From NCBI RefSeq assembly GCF_003003355.1, contig NZ_PVTQ01000009.1:124001-188000 (forward strand): a stretch of 64,000 nt of DNA. The letters are read 5' to 3'. Shown piece after piece: positions 1 to 9,548 of this stretch. The notes beneath the pieces are model-generated. The model made no database searches, had not been told where the DNA came from, and saw nothing but the letters and a program-made list of their open reading frames with translations. Both the position numbers and the translations under genes were made by a program. Origin of the DNA: Donghicola tyrosinivorans. Its GTDB lineage: Bacteria > Pseudomonadota > Alphaproteobacteria > Rhodobacterales > Rhodobacteraceae. Each line of letters opens with the position of its first letter. The stretch's first letter is position 1.

Positions 1-1881
1 GTTGAAGCCCGCTTTGGCAAAGAGGTGGCTGATCTGGTGGATGGTGTGACCAAGCTGACCAACCTTCAGCTCTCCTCGACCGAGACCAAGCAGGCAGAGA
101 ACTTTCGCAAGCTGTTCATCGCTATGTCGAAGGACCTGCGCGTTATTCTGGTCAAGCTGGCCGACCGTCTGCACAACATGCGCACCATCAAGGCCATGCG
201 CCCTGAAAAGCAGGCCCAGAAGGCGCGCGAGACCATGGAAATCTTTGCGCCGCTGGCAGGCCGCATGGGTATGCAGTGGATGCGTGAGGAACTGGAGGAC
301 CTGTCCTTCCGTGTTCTGAACCCCGAAGGCCGCGCCAGCATCATGCGCCGCTTTGTCATGCTGCACAAAGAGGCGGGCGATGTGGTCCACCGGATCACCG
401 CCGACATGCGTGCGCTGCTGGAAAAGCAGGGGATCGAGGCCGAGGTCTTTGGTCGCGCGAAAAAGCCTTATTCGATCTGGCGCAAGATGCAGGCCAAAGA
501 TCAGGGCTTTAGCCGTTTGTCGGACATCTACGGCTTCCGCATCATCACCGACACCGAGGATGACGTGTACCGCGTGCTGGGGGCAATCCACCAGCGTTGG
601 CGGGCGGTTCCGGGCCGGTTCAAGGATTACATCAGCCAGCCGAAATCGAACGGTTATCGCTCGATCCACACCACGGTGTCTGGCCGCGATGGCAAACGGG
701 TTGAGGTGCAGATCCGCACCCGCCAGATGCACGACGTGGCCGAAACTGGCGTGGCGGCGCACTGGTCCTATCGGGACGGTGTGCGCAGCGGCAACCCCTT
801 TGCGGTGGACCCTGCGAAATGGCTGGCTGGCCTGACCGAACGTTTCGAAGAGGACGATGATCACGACGCTTTCCTAGAGGCGGTGAAGCTGGAAATGTAC
901 ACCGACAAGGTGTTCTGCTTTACCCCCAAGGGCGAGGTGATCAAGCTGCCCAAAGGCGCGACTCCGATCGACTTTGCCTATGCGATCCATACGCGGATCG
1001 GTAACGCCTGTGTGGGCGCCAAGGTGGATGGTCTGCGGGTGCCTCTGTGGACCCGTCTCAAGAACGGCCAGTCCGTTGAGATTATCACTGCCGAAGGCCA
1101 GACCCCGCAGGTCACTTGGATCGATATCGTGGCAACGGGCCGCGCCAAATCGGCGATCCGCCGTGCCCTGCGTGCCGAAGACCGCGAACGCTTTATCAAG
1201 CTGGGTCGCGAACTGGCCCGTGTGGCGTTCGAGCATGTGGGCAAGAAGGCGACTGACAAGGCCCTGACCACCGCCGCGACCGCCCTGCGTATTGAGGACG
1301 CGGACGAACTGCTGGCCCGCCTTGGCAGCGCCGAAGTGACTGGCACCGAAGTGGTCCGCGCGATCTATCCGAACCTTAAACCCACCGTCACCCCCGAGGT
1401 GGACGCCAAGCGCGCCGTGGTGGGTCTTGAGCCGGGTCAAAGCTTCCGACGGGCAAGATGTTGCCAACCGGTCCCCGGGGAACGGATCGTCGGGATCGTT
1501 TCGCGCGGTGAAGGCGTTGTGGTTCATGCCATCGATTGCGAGGCCCTCTCGGAATATGAGGACCAAACCGACCGGTGGATGGATCTTTATTGGCACAGCG
1601 GTGAACATCCGGCGGCTTATGCCGTTACCTTGGATATGACGATCAGCAACGATGCAGGTGTCCTTGGACGCATCTGCACATTGATCGGCGAGCAGAAGGC
1701 CAATATCTCGGATCTGCATTTCGTTGACCGAAAGCCGGATTTCTACCGGTTATTCGTCGATGCGGACCTGAAAGACGTAGAACATTTGCATCGTGTCATG
1801 ACAGCGTTGCAAGCAGAGAGTGATGTAGCAGAGATTTCGCGTTATCGCGATCCGGCATGGGCCGAGGGCTCGTCGAAGTAA
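1..1881 (+). CDS. rel: Bifunctional (p)ppGpp synthetase/hydrolase, 5' end cut by window
   Basis: This is a RelA/SpoT-family enzyme that makes and degrades the stringent-response alarmone (p)ppGpp. The reading frame is open from the first base of the window, so the N-terminus, including the catalytic HD pair, lies outside. What is visible starts in the end of the HD hydrolase domain (LADRLHNMRT), continues with the synthetase domain (DIYGFRI, then RFKDYIS, SNGYRSIHT and EVQIRT), a TGS domain (DKVFCFTPKGEVIKLPKG) and a C-terminal ACT domain. The RFKD motif, in place of the acidic ExDD of RelA-only enzymes, is the type known from bifunctional Rel proteins. It is the first visible gene of a housekeeping run whose next gene starts 21 bases downstream. 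Confidence 0.95.
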   Translation, partial: VEARFGKEVADLVDGVTKLTNLQLSSTETKQAENFRKLFIAMSKDLRVILVKLADRLHNMRTIKAMRPEKQAQKARETMEIFAPLAGRMGMQWMREELEDLSFRVLNPEGRASIMRRFVMLHKEAGDVVHRITADMRALLEKQGIEAEVFGRAKKPYSIWRKMQAKDQGFSRLSDIYGFRIITDTEDDVYRVLGAIHQRWRAVPGRFKDYISQPKSNGYRSIHTTVSGRDGKRVEVQIRTRQMHDVAETGVAAHWSYRDGVRSGNPFAVDPAKWLAGLTERFEEDDDHDAFLEAVKLEMYTDKVFCFTPKGEVIKLPKGATPIDFAYAIHTRIGNACVGAKVDGLRVPLWTRLKNGQSVEIITAEGQTPQVTWIDIVATGRAKSAIRRALRAEDRERFIKLGRELARVAFEHVGKKATDKALTTAATALRIEDADELLARLGSAEVTGTEVVRAIYPNLKPTVTPEVDAKRAVVGLEPGQSFRRARCCQPVPGERIVGIVSRGEGVVVHAIDCEALSEYEDQTDRWMDLYWHSGEHPAAYAVTLDMTISNDAGVLGRICTLIGEQKANISDLHFVDRKPDFYRLFVDADLKDVEHLHRVMTALQAESDVAEISRYRDPAWAEGSSK

Positions 1882-1902
1882 CCGAGAGAAAGGTGGTCTG
1901 AC

Positions 1903-2559
1903 GTGGTCTTCAAGCGTCGTGACAAACGAACAGCTTGGCAGATCTTGAAAGACTTCGTGTATCCAAAAGGTGGCTGGACACGGGCCTTTCACTACGTTCG
2001 CCACAGGGTCTCGCGCCTACCGGACACGCCGGAAAAGATCGCGCGCGGGATCGCGGCGGGTCTGTTTACCACATTCACACCGTTCTACGGGCTTCACTTT
2101 GTTGTTGCGGCGACCTGCGCATCGCTTCTGCGCGGGAATATTCTGGCCTCGCTGGCGGCGACGTTCTTCGGCAATCCGCTGACCTATGTGCCCATCGGGG
2201 TAATCTCGATGAAGATGGGGTATTTCCTGCTGGGGATCGCGCCCGATCACACGCTGGACAAATCCCTTGTGGCAAAGTTCATCGGCGCGGGTGAGGACCT
2301 GTTTGCCAACCTTTGGGCGGTTCTGACTGGTCACCATGTGGACTGGACGCGCCTCTTGGTCTTTTACCATGAGGTTTTTATCCCCTATCTGGTCGGGGGA
2401 TTTTTGCCCGGATTGGTCCTAGGCGTGGTCGGCTATTACGTCACATTACCTTTGATACGTGCCTACCAGAACCGGCGGCGCGGGGCCTTGGCGGCGCGGA
2501 TTGCGGCGCTCAAGCACAGAAAACAGCAGGCCAAGGAACAAAAGTCCCGCGGCCACTAA
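1903..2559 (+). CDS. DUF2062 domain membrane protein
   Basis: A 218-residue protein of the DUF2062 family, whose function is not established. It has a basic N-terminus, the family-typical stretch around [19 protein letters not shown], hydrophobic segments near residues 60-85, 90-115 and 155-185, and a very basic C-terminal tail. It is probably an inner-membrane protein. The GTG start at 1903 is preceded by a purine-rich GAGAGAAAGGTGG stretch. It lies between rel and pdxJ in the same direction with short gaps and is probably co-transcribed. The family assignment is by recognition of the central motif; no function is claimed. Confidence 0.8.
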   Translation: MVFKRRDKRTAWQILKDFVYPKGGWTRAFHYVRHRVSRLPDTPEKIARGIAAGLFTTFTPFYGLHFVVAATCASLLRGNILASLAATFFGNPLTYVPIGVISMKMGYFLLGIAPDHTLDKSLVAKFIGAGEDLFANLWAVLTGHHVDWTRLLVFYHEVFIPYLVGGFLPGLVLGVVGYYVTLPLIRAYQNRRRGALAARIAALKHRKQQAKEQKSRGH

Positions 2560-2578
2560 AAGGAAAAGAGAGGCGATT

Positions 2579-3328
2579 ATGCAGCCTTCTGGAAAACTCC
2601 GTCTTGGTGTGAACATCGATCACGTGGCCACTGTGCGTAATGCCCGTGGTGGCAACGTGCCGGACCCTCTGCGCGCCGCCCGCATCGCCGAAGAGGCGGG
2701 CGCTGACGGGATCACCGCCCACCTGCGCGAGGACCGCCGCCACATCAGCGACGCCGATATCGACGGTCTGATGGAGATGCTGACGGTCCCGCTGAACTTT
2801 GAGATGGCCGCCACCCAAGAGATGCAGGCCATCGCTCTGCGCCACAAACCGCACGCTGTCTGCATCGTCCCAGAAAAGCGTGAGGAACGGACCACCGAGG
2901 GCGGTCTGGAAGTTGCCCGCGAAGAAAACCGTCTGGCCCATTTCATCGCGCCCCTTCGTGAGGCTGGCTGCCGCGTGTCGATTTTTATCGCCGCCGACAA
3001 ACGCCAGATCGAGGCCGCTCACCGCATCGGTGCGCAGGTGATCGAGATTCACACCGGCGCCTATTGCGATGCCCACGCCGAGGGGCGCTTTGACGACCGC
3101 GACCGTGAATTGGCCGCAATCACCGAGATGGCGGCCTTTGCCCATGATCTGGGCCTCGAGGTCCACGCGGGCCATGGCCTGACCTATGACACTGTGAAGC
3201 CCGTCGCGGCGCTGCCCCAGATGATGGAACTGAACATCGGTCACTTCCTGATCGGTGAGGCGATTTTCCGTGGGCTGGATGGCTCGATCCGTGAAATGCG
3301 CCGCCTGATGGATGAGGCGCGGGCATGA
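2579..3328 (+). CDS. pdxJ: Pyridoxine 5'-phosphate synthase
   Basis: PdxJ condenses 1-deoxy-D-xylulose 5-phosphate with 3-amino-2-oxopropyl phosphate to pyridoxine 5'-phosphate, the last step of DXP-dependent vitamin B6 synthesis, in the cytoplasm. The 249-residue product begins [19 protein letters not shown], the hallmark N-terminus of the family, and continues with [21 protein letters not shown] and [12 protein letters not shown], as expected for the TIM-barrel enzyme at its usual length. The frame is open further upstream, but the ATG at 2579 follows an AAAGAGAGG ribosome-binding site and matches the family start. Its stop overlaps the start of the next gene by 4 bases, and acpS follows, the common pdxJ-acpS pairing. 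Confidence 0.97.
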   Translation: MQPSGKLRLGVNIDHVATVRNARGGNVPDPLRAARIAEEAGADGITAHLREDRRHISDADIDGLMEMLTVPLNFEMAATQEMQAIALRHKPHAVCIVPEKREERTTEGGLEVAREENRLAHFIAPLREAGCRVSIFIAADKRQIEAAHRIGAQVIEIHTGAYCDAHAEGRFDDRDRELAAITEMAAFAHDLGLEVHAGHGLTYDTVKPVAALPQMMELNIGHFLIGEAIFRGLDGSIREMRRLMDEARA

Positions 3329-3945
3329 CCGGACTGCAATTGGCGCTGTTCGTCGGGGGCTGGATGCTGATGGTTGGCTCGCCCGGTCCCGCGACGCTGG
3401 GGATCATGGGCACTGCCATGCGGGCAGGGCGCAAACAGGCAGTGACCTTTGCCGCCGGTATCGTCACCGGCAGCCTGATTTGGTCAACGGTGGCGATCTT
3501 GGGCATGGGCGCAGTGATGCAGGCCCATGTCTGGATGTTCACCGCGATGAAATACCTAGGCGCGGCTTACCTGCTGTTTCTGGCGGTAAAATCGTTGAAG
3601 TCGGCGATGAAGAAAGACGTGACGATCACGGCCAAGATCGCCGAAGGCGCATTGCCCAAGGTTTATCTGAAGGGCCTGTTGATCCACCTGACCAACCCCA
3701 AGGCCGTGCTGGCGTGGGGCTCGGTCTTTGCGCTGGTCTTGCCGCCTTCCGCGCCGCTGGCGGATCTGTTCCACCTGCAGATGATCCTGATGGCGGCGTC
3801 GGCCTTTGTGTTGTTCGTTTATTCGCTACTCTTTTCCAGCAGGGCGGCGATTGCGGCCTATGAACGGGCCCGCCGCTGGTTTGAATTTACCTTCGCCGCC
3901 CTCTTCGGGGCGGCCAGTCTAAAGATTTTGATGGTTAACGTATGA
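3325..3945 (+). CDS. LysE-family translocator (RhtB-like exporter)
   Basis: A 206-residue integral membrane protein of the LysE/RhtB exporter family, which exports amino acids or related metabolites; the substrate cannot be told from sequence. It shows the N-terminal [11 protein letters not shown] motif typical of the family and about six hydrophobic segments, including [12 protein letters not shown] and a central [19 protein letters not shown]. The ATG overlaps the pdxJ stop (ATGA) and the gene end overlaps the acpS start, so translation is probably coupled on both sides. Its placement between pdxJ and acpS is unusual for a housekeeping operon. Confidence 0.85.
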   Translation: MTGLQLALFVGGWMLMVGSPGPATLGIMGTAMRAGRKQAVTFAAGIVTGSLIWSTVAILGMGAVMQAHVWMFTAMKYLGAAYLLFLAVKSLKSAMKKDVTITAKIAEGALPKVYLKGLLIHLTNPKAVLAWGSVFALVLPPSAPLADLFHLQMILMAASAFVLFVYSLLFSSRAAIAAYERARRWFEFTFAALFGAASLKILMVNV

Positions 3946-4340
3946 TCCTGGGTATCGGCTCCGATCTGGCCAATATCGAGCGGATCCAGAACACTCTGGA
4001 CCGCTTTGGCGACCGCTTTCGCAACCGTGTGTTCACTGAACGGGAACAGGCCACCGCCAATCGCCGCAAGGATGAGGCAGGCACCTACGCCAAGCGTTGG
4101 GCGGCGAAAGAGGCGTGTTCAAAGGCGCTGGGTACCGGTCTGGCGATGGGGATCAGCTGGAAGGACATGGGCGTCAGCAATCTGGAGACCGGCGCGCCGG
4201 TGATGCACCTGACCGGCTGGGCCGCCGAAAAACTGGCGGCGATGACGCCCGCAGGCCATGAGGCCGTTGTTCACGTGACTTTGACCGATGATCACCCGTG
4301 GGCACAGGCCTTTGTGGTGATCGAGGCCCGTCCCAAGTAA
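3942..4340 (+). CDS. acpS: Holo-[acyl-carrier-protein] synthase
   Basis: AcpS transfers the 4'-phosphopantetheine group of coenzyme A to the serine of apo-acyl carrier protein, enabling fatty acid synthesis. The 132-residue product has the N-terminal [13 protein letters not shown] motif with the magnesium-binding aspartate, FTEREQA, and the second signature [15 protein letters not shown]. Length and motifs fit the small AcpS class of phosphopantetheinyl transferases. The start overlaps the previous gene by 4 bases. lepB follows after a gap of about 70 bases. Confidence 0.96.
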   Translation: MILGIGSDLANIERIQNTLDRFGDRFRNRVFTEREQATANRRKDEAGTYAKRWAAKEACSKALGTGLAMGISWKDMGVSNLETGAPVMHLTGWAAEKLAAMTPAGHEAVVHVTLTDDHPWAQAFVVIEARPK

Positions 4341-4409
4341 CCGCATCGCTTGACACTTGAGGGCCAGCCCCCCAAGAAACCCGCACTGATCCCGCCGGAG
4401 TATGATTTT

Positions 4410-5246
4410 ATGGCCGCCAAGACCGAAGCCGGAAACCCGATTATCGAGACCATCAAAACGGTCGTCTATGCGATCCTGATCGCCGGTGTCTTCCGCACCC
4501 TGTTTTTCCAGCCGTTCTGGATTCCGTCGGGCTCGATGAAGGACACCCTGCTGATCGGGGATTTCCTGTTCGTGAACAAGATGGCCTACGGCTATTCCTA
4601 CGCCTCTTGCCCGACAGTGAAGATGCCCCGCTTTGGCATCGATATCGACGCCGAGGACATCTGCGGTTTCATCAAGGGCGACAACAACCGTATTCTGGGC
4701 GGTGACCCCGAGCGTGGTGATGTTGTGGTCTTCCGCCACCCCGTATCGGGCGCGGATTTCATCAAGCGCCTGATCGGTCTGCCGGGTGACGAAATCCAGA
4801 TGAAGGACAGCGTTCTTTACATCAACGGCGAAGCGGTTGGTCTGGAAGATGGCGGTCAGTTCGAGGAGATCTTCACCGCCCAAGGCCCCGAAGGTTTGTA
4901 CCCCCGCTGTGAAAACGGCCCCGTCGGCGAAGGTGCCCTGTGTACCAAGTCGCGTCAGATCGAAACCCTGCCCGGTGGCGTGCAGCACGATATCCTGAAC
5001 ATCACCCGTCAGGCCTCGGACCAGACGCCGATCTATACCGTCCCCGAAGGTCACTACTTCTTCATGGGCGATAACCGCGACAACTCGACCGACAGCCGCG
5101 TGCCTCAGGCGATTGGCGGCGTGGGCTTTGTGCCTTATGAAAACATCGTTGGCCGTGCCGACCGCATCATGTTCTCGTCCGCGGGGCGTTCGATGCTGTT
5201 CTTCTGGACTTGGCGCAGCGACCGTTTCTTCAAGAGGATCGATTGA
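4410..5246 (+). CDS. lepB: Signal peptidase I
   Basis: LepB cleaves signal peptides from secreted proteins on the outer face of the cytoplasmic membrane. The 278-residue product has an N-terminal membrane anchor (about residues 18-32), the catalytic serine in [10 protein letters not shown] (Ser42), the catalytic lysine in [12 protein letters not shown] (Lys119), and the later family box [11 protein letters not shown]. The frame is open up to a TTG at 4350, but homologous proteins start just ahead of the [10 protein letters not shown] segment, so the ATG at 4410 is preferred. It is part of the acpS-lepB-rnc run and its stop codon overlaps the rnc TTG start. Confidence 0.95.
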   Translation: MAAKTEAGNPIIETIKTVVYAILIAGVFRTLFFQPFWIPSGSMKDTLLIGDFLFVNKMAYGYSYASCPTVKMPRFGIDIDAEDICGFIKGDNNRILGGDPERGDVVVFRHPVSGADFIKRLIGLPGDEIQMKDSVLYINGEAVGLEDGGQFEEIFTAQGPEGLYPRCENGPVGEGALCTKSRQIETLPGGVQHDILNITRQASDQTPIYTVPEGHYFFMGDNRDNSTDSRVPQAIGGVGFVPYENIVGRADRIMFSSAGRSMLFFWTWRSDRFFKRID

Positions 5247-5932
5247 AACTTTCTGCCGACCTGAAAGCGTTTGAAAAGCGGTTGGGGCATTCGTTTGAAC
5301 GCCCCGATTTGCTTGTGCGTGCCTTGACCCACCCATCCATGTCCTCGCCCACCCGTGAGGACAACCAGCGCCTTGAGTTTCTGGGCGACCGCGTGTTGGG
5401 TCTGGTTATGTCAGAGGCGCTGCTGAAGGCTGACAGGTCCGCTGCCGAAGGTCTGCTGGCCCCCCGTTTCAACGCCTTGGTGCGCAAGGAAACCTGCGCC
5501 GAGGTGGCCCGTGAGATTGGCCTTGGCGACGTTCTGAAGCTTGGCCGGTCCGAGATGATGTCCGGTGGCCGCCGCAAGCAGGCGCTGTTGGGCGACGCGA
5601 TGGAGGCGATCATCGCCGCCGTCTACCGCGACTCGGACTTTGAAACGGCCCGTGCCTTGGTTCTGCGTCTTTGGGGTAAGCGCGTCAGCACCGTTGAGGC
5701 AGACGCCCGCGACGCAAAGACCGCCCTGCAAGAATGGGCGCAGGCCCGCAAGCAGCAGCCCCCGAAATACGAAGAGATTGCCCGCGACGGCCCGCCCCAT
5801 CAGCCCATGTTCACCATGTCGGTGACCTTGGAGTCCGGTGAACGCGCACAGGCCCGTGCAGGCTCAAAACGCCAGGCGGAACAGTCGGCAGCCAAAAGCC
5901 TGCTGGACGCGCTGGAAGGCAAATCCGCGTGA
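5243..5932 (+). CDS. rnc: Ribonuclease III
   Basis: RNase III cuts double-stranded RNA and processes ribosomal and regulatory RNAs. The 229-residue product has the catalytic signature [14 protein letters not shown] near residue 40, a second acidic region [14 protein letters not shown], and a C-terminal double-stranded RNA-binding domain ending in [16 protein letters not shown] chose the TTG at 5243, which overlaps the lepB stop, because the protein then begins [17 protein letters not shown] as in homologues and has the usual length; a longer frame upstream would run within lepB. The TTG start suggests translational coupling to lepB. Confidence 0.95.
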   Translation: MKLSADLKAFEKRLGHSFERPDLLVRALTHPSMSSPTREDNQRLEFLGDRVLGLVMSEALLKADRSAAEGLLAPRFNALVRKETCAEVAREIGLGDVLKLGRSEMMSGGRRKQALLGDAMEAIIAAVYRDSDFETARALVLRLWGKRVSTVEADARDAKTALQEWAQARKQQPPKYEEIARDGPPHQPMFTMSVTLESGERAQARAGSKRQAEQSAAKSLLDALEGKSA

Positions 5933-6801
5933 CGCAGAACCGCCTTGGCAGCCTGTATATGGTTGCCTCGATGGGCGGCTTTGCGGTCGAGGATGCACTG
6001 TTCAAAGTTGCCACTCAAAGCATTCCGACCGGACAGGCGCTGACCATGTTCGGTCTCTTTGGTCTGATCGGCTTTGCTAGCCTGTCGCTGCTGAAGGCTG
6101 AACGGGTCCTGCATCCGCAAATCCTGTCCCGCCCGCTGCTACTGCGCTCGGCGTCCGAGCTACTTGGGCGCTTGTCCTTTGCGCTGGCTTTGGCGCTGAT
6201 GCCCCTGTCCAGCGCCAGCGCCATCCTTCAGGCCGCGCCGTTTGTGGTCGTTGTTGGCGCCGTGGTGTTCTTTGGTGAGCATGTGTCGTGGCGCCGCTGG
6301 CTGGCCATCGGCTTTGGTTTCATCGGTGTTCTGTTGATCATCCGCCCGACGCCTGCGCTATTTGATCCGGTGTCGATCTTTGCGGTGCTGGCGATGCTTG
6401 GCTTTTCGGGCCGCGATCTGGCCACCCGTGCCAGCCCCGCCACCATGACCACCCGCCAGCTTGGCACCCTTGGGTTCATCGTCATGACCGTCGCTGGCGT
6501 CATCTTGTGGAGCGTCGGCGGCGGCACCCCTACCGTCCCGCCCCTGATGACCACACTTGCCCTGCTGGCAACTGCGGCTGCGGGGATCTTGGGCTATAGC
6601 TTTGTGACCTTGGCCATGCGCACGGGGCAGATCAGCGTCGTGACGCCGTTCCGGTATTCGCGCCAACTCTTCGCCATCATCTTCGGCTTTGTGCTTTTTG
6701 GTGAATGGCCGGACCTGCTGACATGGACAGGTATCCTTATCATTCTGCTCTGCGGGGTTTACACTGCGCGGGCAGGGCGGATAGACCGCCCCAATCCCTG
6801 A
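5929..6801 (+). CDS. EamA/DMT-family transporter
   Basis: A 290-residue inner-membrane protein of the drug/metabolite transporter superfamily (EamA type), with about ten hydrophobic segments and internal two-fold repetition: the first half contains [20 protein letters not shown] and the second half [19 protein letters not shown] followed by VLFGEWP. Substrate unknown; relatives move amino acids, purines or S-adenosylmethionine. The GTG start overlaps the rnc stop (GTGA), so it is translationally coupled to rnc. It interrupts the usual rnc-era pair. Confidence 0.85.
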   Translation: MTQNRLGSLYMVASMGGFAVEDALFKVATQSIPTGQALTMFGLFGLIGFASLSLLKAERVLHPQILSRPLLLRSASELLGRLSFALALALMPLSSASAILQAAPFVVVVGAVVFFGEHVSWRRWLAIGFGFIGVLLIIRPTPALFDPVSIFAVLAMLGFSGRDLATRASPATMTTRQLGTLGFIVMTVAGVILWSVGGGTPTVPPLMTTLALLATAAAGILGYSFVTLAMRTGQISVVTPFRYSRQLFAIIFGFVLFGEWPDLLTWTGILIILLCGVYTARAGRIDRPNP

Positions 6802-6826
6802 CATATTCCGATTCGAAAAGAGACCC

Positions 6827-7732
6827 ATGACCCAACGTGCAGGCTTTGTCGCCCTGATTGGCGAACCCAATGCAGGTAAATCGACCCTTCTGAACCGCAT
6901 GGTGGGGGCCAAGGTCTCGATCGTGACGCACAAGGTGCAGACCACCCGCGCCCGTATCCGCGGTGTGGCGATCGAAGGCGACAGCCAGTTGGTCTTCGTG
7001 GACACCCCTGGTCTGTTCAAACCCCGCCGCCGTCTGGACCGCGCCATGGTGGCCGCCGCTTGGGGCGGCGCTGCGGACGCGGATGTCATCGTCATGCTGA
7101 TCGAGGCGCACCGCGGCATCACCGAAGGCGTTGAGAAAATCCTTGAGAACCTTGGCGATGTATCCAAAGGCCGTCAGGTGGTTCTGGGCATCAACAAGAT
7201 CGACCGCGTACAAAGTGACGTGCTGCTGGCCCTGACCAAAAACATGAATGACCGCTTCCCGTTCGAGAAGACCTTCATGATCTCGGCCGAGAAGGGCTAT
7301 GGCGTTGACGACCTGCGCGTCTGGCTGGCGGACCAACTGCCCGAAGGGCCGTGGCTGTACCCCGAAGACCAGATCGCCGATCTGCCCATGCGCATGATCG
7401 CCGCCGAGATGACCCGTGAAAAGCTGACTCTGCGCCTGCATCAGGAACTGCCCTATCAGTTGACGGTCGAGACCGAGCATTGGGAAGAACGCCCCGATGG
7501 CAGCGCCCGCGTGGACCAGATCATCTACGTGGCCCGCGATGGTCACAAAGGCATCATCCTTGGCCATAAGGGCGAGACGATCAAAGCGATCTCGAAACTG
7601 GCCCGCGAAGAGCTGACCGAATTCCTTGGCCGCAAGGTTCATCTGTTCCTGCAGGTGAAAGTGCGTGAGAAATGGTTGGATGAGGCCGAGCGCTATAGCG
7701 AGATGGGTCTCGACTTCAAAGACGGGAACTAA
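6827..7732 (+). CDS. era: GTPase Era
   Basis: Era is an essential GTPase that binds the 3' end of 16S rRNA and helps 30S subunit assembly. The 301-residue product carries G1 GEPNAGKSTL (about residue 12), G3 DTPGLF, and G4 NKID, followed by a C-terminal KH RNA-binding domain with the GHKGETIKAI loop. The length equals the usual family length. The stop codon overlaps the next start (TAATG). A short purine-rich site, AAAAGAGA, precedes the ATG. Confidence 0.97.
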   Translation: MTQRAGFVALIGEPNAGKSTLLNRMVGAKVSIVTHKVQTTRARIRGVAIEGDSQLVFVDTPGLFKPRRRLDRAMVAAAWGGAADADVIVMLIEAHRGITEGVEKILENLGDVSKGRQVVLGINKIDRVQSDVLLALTKNMNDRFPFEKTFMISAEKGYGVDDLRVWLADQLPEGPWLYPEDQIADLPMRMIAAEMTREKLTLRLHQELPYQLTVETEHWEERPDGSARVDQIIYVARDGHKGIILGHKGETIKAISKLAREELTEFLGRKVHLFLQVKVREKWLDEAERYSEMGLDFKDGN

Positions 7733-8058
7733 TGGCCCGTCTTGCCACCGATTTCTGGGTGCATGCCTATCTGGCGCGACTGCGGCTGGCGGATATCCCC
7801 GCCTATGTGGTCGCCCACGGGGATGATACGGCGGGCGCCGTGATCGTCAAACTGGCGACACTGGACGGGCGTGCCAAGGCATTCCACCGCAGCTATGACC
7901 TGATGACCGGCGAGCGGGTCTGGGCCACACTTGCTGAAGGGTCCGAGCCAGAGGTTGACGCCGCCCTCAGCCGTCAGCGCGGCTTTGATCCTGATCTCTG
8001 GGTGATCGAGGTCGAAGACCGTCAGGGCCGTCACCTGCTAGACGAAGAGGGCCTATAG
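7732..8058 (+). CDS. DUF1491 family protein
   Basis: A 108-residue protein of the DUF1491 family, seen mainly in alphaproteobacteria and of unknown function. Family-like features are ARLATDFWVHAYLARL at the N-terminus, the central GAVIVKLATLDGRA, and [21 protein letters not shown] near the end. No signal peptide or membrane segment is visible, so it is probably cytoplasmic. Its ATG overlaps the era stop by one base, and its last 28 bases overlap the 3' end of the converging membrane-protein gene on the minus strand. Confidence 0.8.
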   Translation: MARLATDFWVHAYLARLRLADIPAYVVAHGDDTAGAVIVKLATLDGRAKAFHRSYDLMTGERVWATLAEGSEPEVDAALSRQRGFDPDLWVIEVEDRQGRHLLDEEGL

Positions 8059-8636
8059 GCTTTGGAAATCCCCAGCAGGATGAAGCCGAAGACCAGAAAT
8101 CCTGCGGCCACAATGCTCATCTCACGCAAAAGGCCAAGCGGCCCCAGCTTCGGTAAATCCAGAAAATAGTAGGGATATTTGCCCTCGAACGTGCCGCGCA
8201 GGATGGCATAGGCAGAATAGACCAGCGGCCAGATCACCCATAGCAGCGGATTGGGCCAACTCAGGCCGGCTTTTGGTGCAAAGACCAGCCACCAGATGAA
8301 CACCAGTGCAGGAACCACCGTGTGCAGCCCGTGGTTGGCAATATCATCGACCGCGCCGTTTGATCGATGCGTGGCCGATAGCAGCACGTGATAGACGATG
8401 CCCACCAGCAGAATTTGCAGGGTGATCGCCCCCGCCCAATGGGCCGTAAAGCGGACCCGCGCCACGAAACACAAACCAACCACCAGATTGGTCAGGATGG
8501 TGTAATAGCGCAGCATGTTCCACCAGACCGCCAGCAGCCGTGCCTCTGGCCCGTCCGCCACATAATCCGCATAGGTCTGAAGGATCAGGCTAAATAAAGC
8601 CGACACCCCGATCACCAGCATCAATACCCGCATCAT
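8031..8636 (-). CDS. Pr6Pr family membrane protein
   Basis: A membrane protein of about 201 residues that I place in the Pr6Pr (FAR-17a/AIG1-like) family. It has about six hydrophobic segments, a conserved [13 protein letters not shown] stretch, the [19 protein letters not shown] segment and a [14 protein letters not shown] loop typical of these proteins. Biochemical role in bacteria is unknown. The frame continues upstream of two successive ATG codons at 8636 and 8633; I chose the first because the membrane segment starts right after it. It is convergent with the DUF1491 gene (28-base coding overlap) and divergent from recO. Confidence 0.75.
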   Translation of the reverse strand: MMRVLMLVIGVSALFSLILQTYADYVADGPEARLLAVWWNMLRYYTILTNLVVGLCFVARVRFTAHWAGAITLQILLVGIVYHVLLSATHRSNGAVDDIANHGLHTVVPALVFIWWLVFAPKAGLSWPNPLLWVIWPLVYSAYAILRGTFEGKYPYYFLDLPKLGPLGLLREMSIVAAGFLVFGFILLGISKAYRPSSSSR

Positions 8637-8740
8637 TGGCCTCCCTCGCGGAACACCCTGCCGCGCGTCTCGCCTATGACGCAAGAAAGCCCTCACGTCA
8701 CCCCCTTGCAAGAGGGCCGCGCAACCCCATAGTGATCCCT

Positions 8741-9472
8741 ATGGAATGGCGAGATCAGGGCATCCTTCTCTCCGTGCGCAAGCACGGAGAATCCTCGGTA
8801 ATCGCCGAGGTCTTCACCGAACATCACGGCCGACACTATGGCGTGGTGCGCGGCGGAACCTCACGCAAAACCGCCCCCGTCCTACAACCGGGCAACCAGA
8901 TCGATGTGCATTGGCGTGCACGCCTCGAAGACCAGCTTGGGGCCTTCACCGTGGAACCCGTCCGCTCGCGCAGCGCTGCCCTTTCCGATCGGATCGCACT
9001 GGCGGGCCTAAATGCCACCACGGCCCTTCTGCACGCGGCTTTGCCCGAACGGGAAAAACATCACCCGCTCTATATCCGCAGCGTTACGCTCATGGACCTC
9101 ACCGCCCACCCCCAAGCCTTCCCGCTGGCCTTCCTCAGGTGGGAACTGACATTGCTCGAAGACCTCGGCTTCGGCCTTGATCTGACCCGCTGTGCGGTCA
9201 CCGGCGATATGGACGATCTGGCCTATGTCTCGCCCCGCACCGGCCGCGCTGTTAGCTCCGAAGGCGCAGGCGAATGGGCGCCGAAACTCCTGCCCTTACC
9301 CCAATGCCTCTTGGGGCAAGGCCCGACGACGGACGGCGAAATCCTTACCGGCCTCGCGCTCACGGGCTATTTTCTCGAAAAGCACCTCGCCCACGCCATG
9401 GGCGACCGCCCGCTCCCCGAAGCCCGCGCCCGCTTCCTCGACCTCCTCCAAAGACAAATGCCGGCCTCCTGA
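8741..9472 (+). CDS. recO: DNA repair protein RecO
   Basis: RecO works with RecF and RecR to load RecA on SSB-coated single-stranded DNA. The 243-residue product has the N-terminal OB-fold start [18 protein letters not shown], then [16 protein letters not shown], and a helical C-terminal half with [17 protein letters not shown], which is characteristic of RecO. The frame is open upstream, but the ATG at 8741 is the family start. It follows the rnc-era segment as in other alphaproteobacteria, here separated by the reverse Pr6Pr-type gene, so it must have its own promoter or depend on read-through. Confidence 0.95.
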   Translation: MEWRDQGILLSVRKHGESSVIAEVFTEHHGRHYGVVRGGTSRKTAPVLQPGNQIDVHWRARLEDQLGAFTVEPVRSRSAALSDRIALAGLNATTALLHAALPEREKHHPLYIRSVTLMDLTAHPQAFPLAFLRWELTLLEDLGFGLDLTRCAVTGDMDDLAYVSPRTGRAVSSEGAGEWAPKLLPLPQCLLGQGPTTDGEILTGLALTGYFLEKHLAHAMGDRPLPEARARFLDLLQRQMPAS

Positions 9473-9492
9473 CAGAAGACCGGCACCCACCA

Positions 9493-9548
9493 TTTCATCT
9501 TGGCCCCAATACCTCGGGGGAGGCCGCAAGGCCGGGGGCAGAGCCCCC
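9493..9548 (+). repeat. Dispersed intergenic hairpin repeat, copy A
   Basis: This copy has the head TTTCATCTTGG...AATACCTCGGGGG and a GC hairpin GGGGGCAGAGCCCCC. It directly abuts the mcd stop codon and lies between the converging recO and mcd genes, where it may act as a terminator. A further small stem GGCCGCAAGGCC lies between head and hairpin. Confidence 0.8.
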
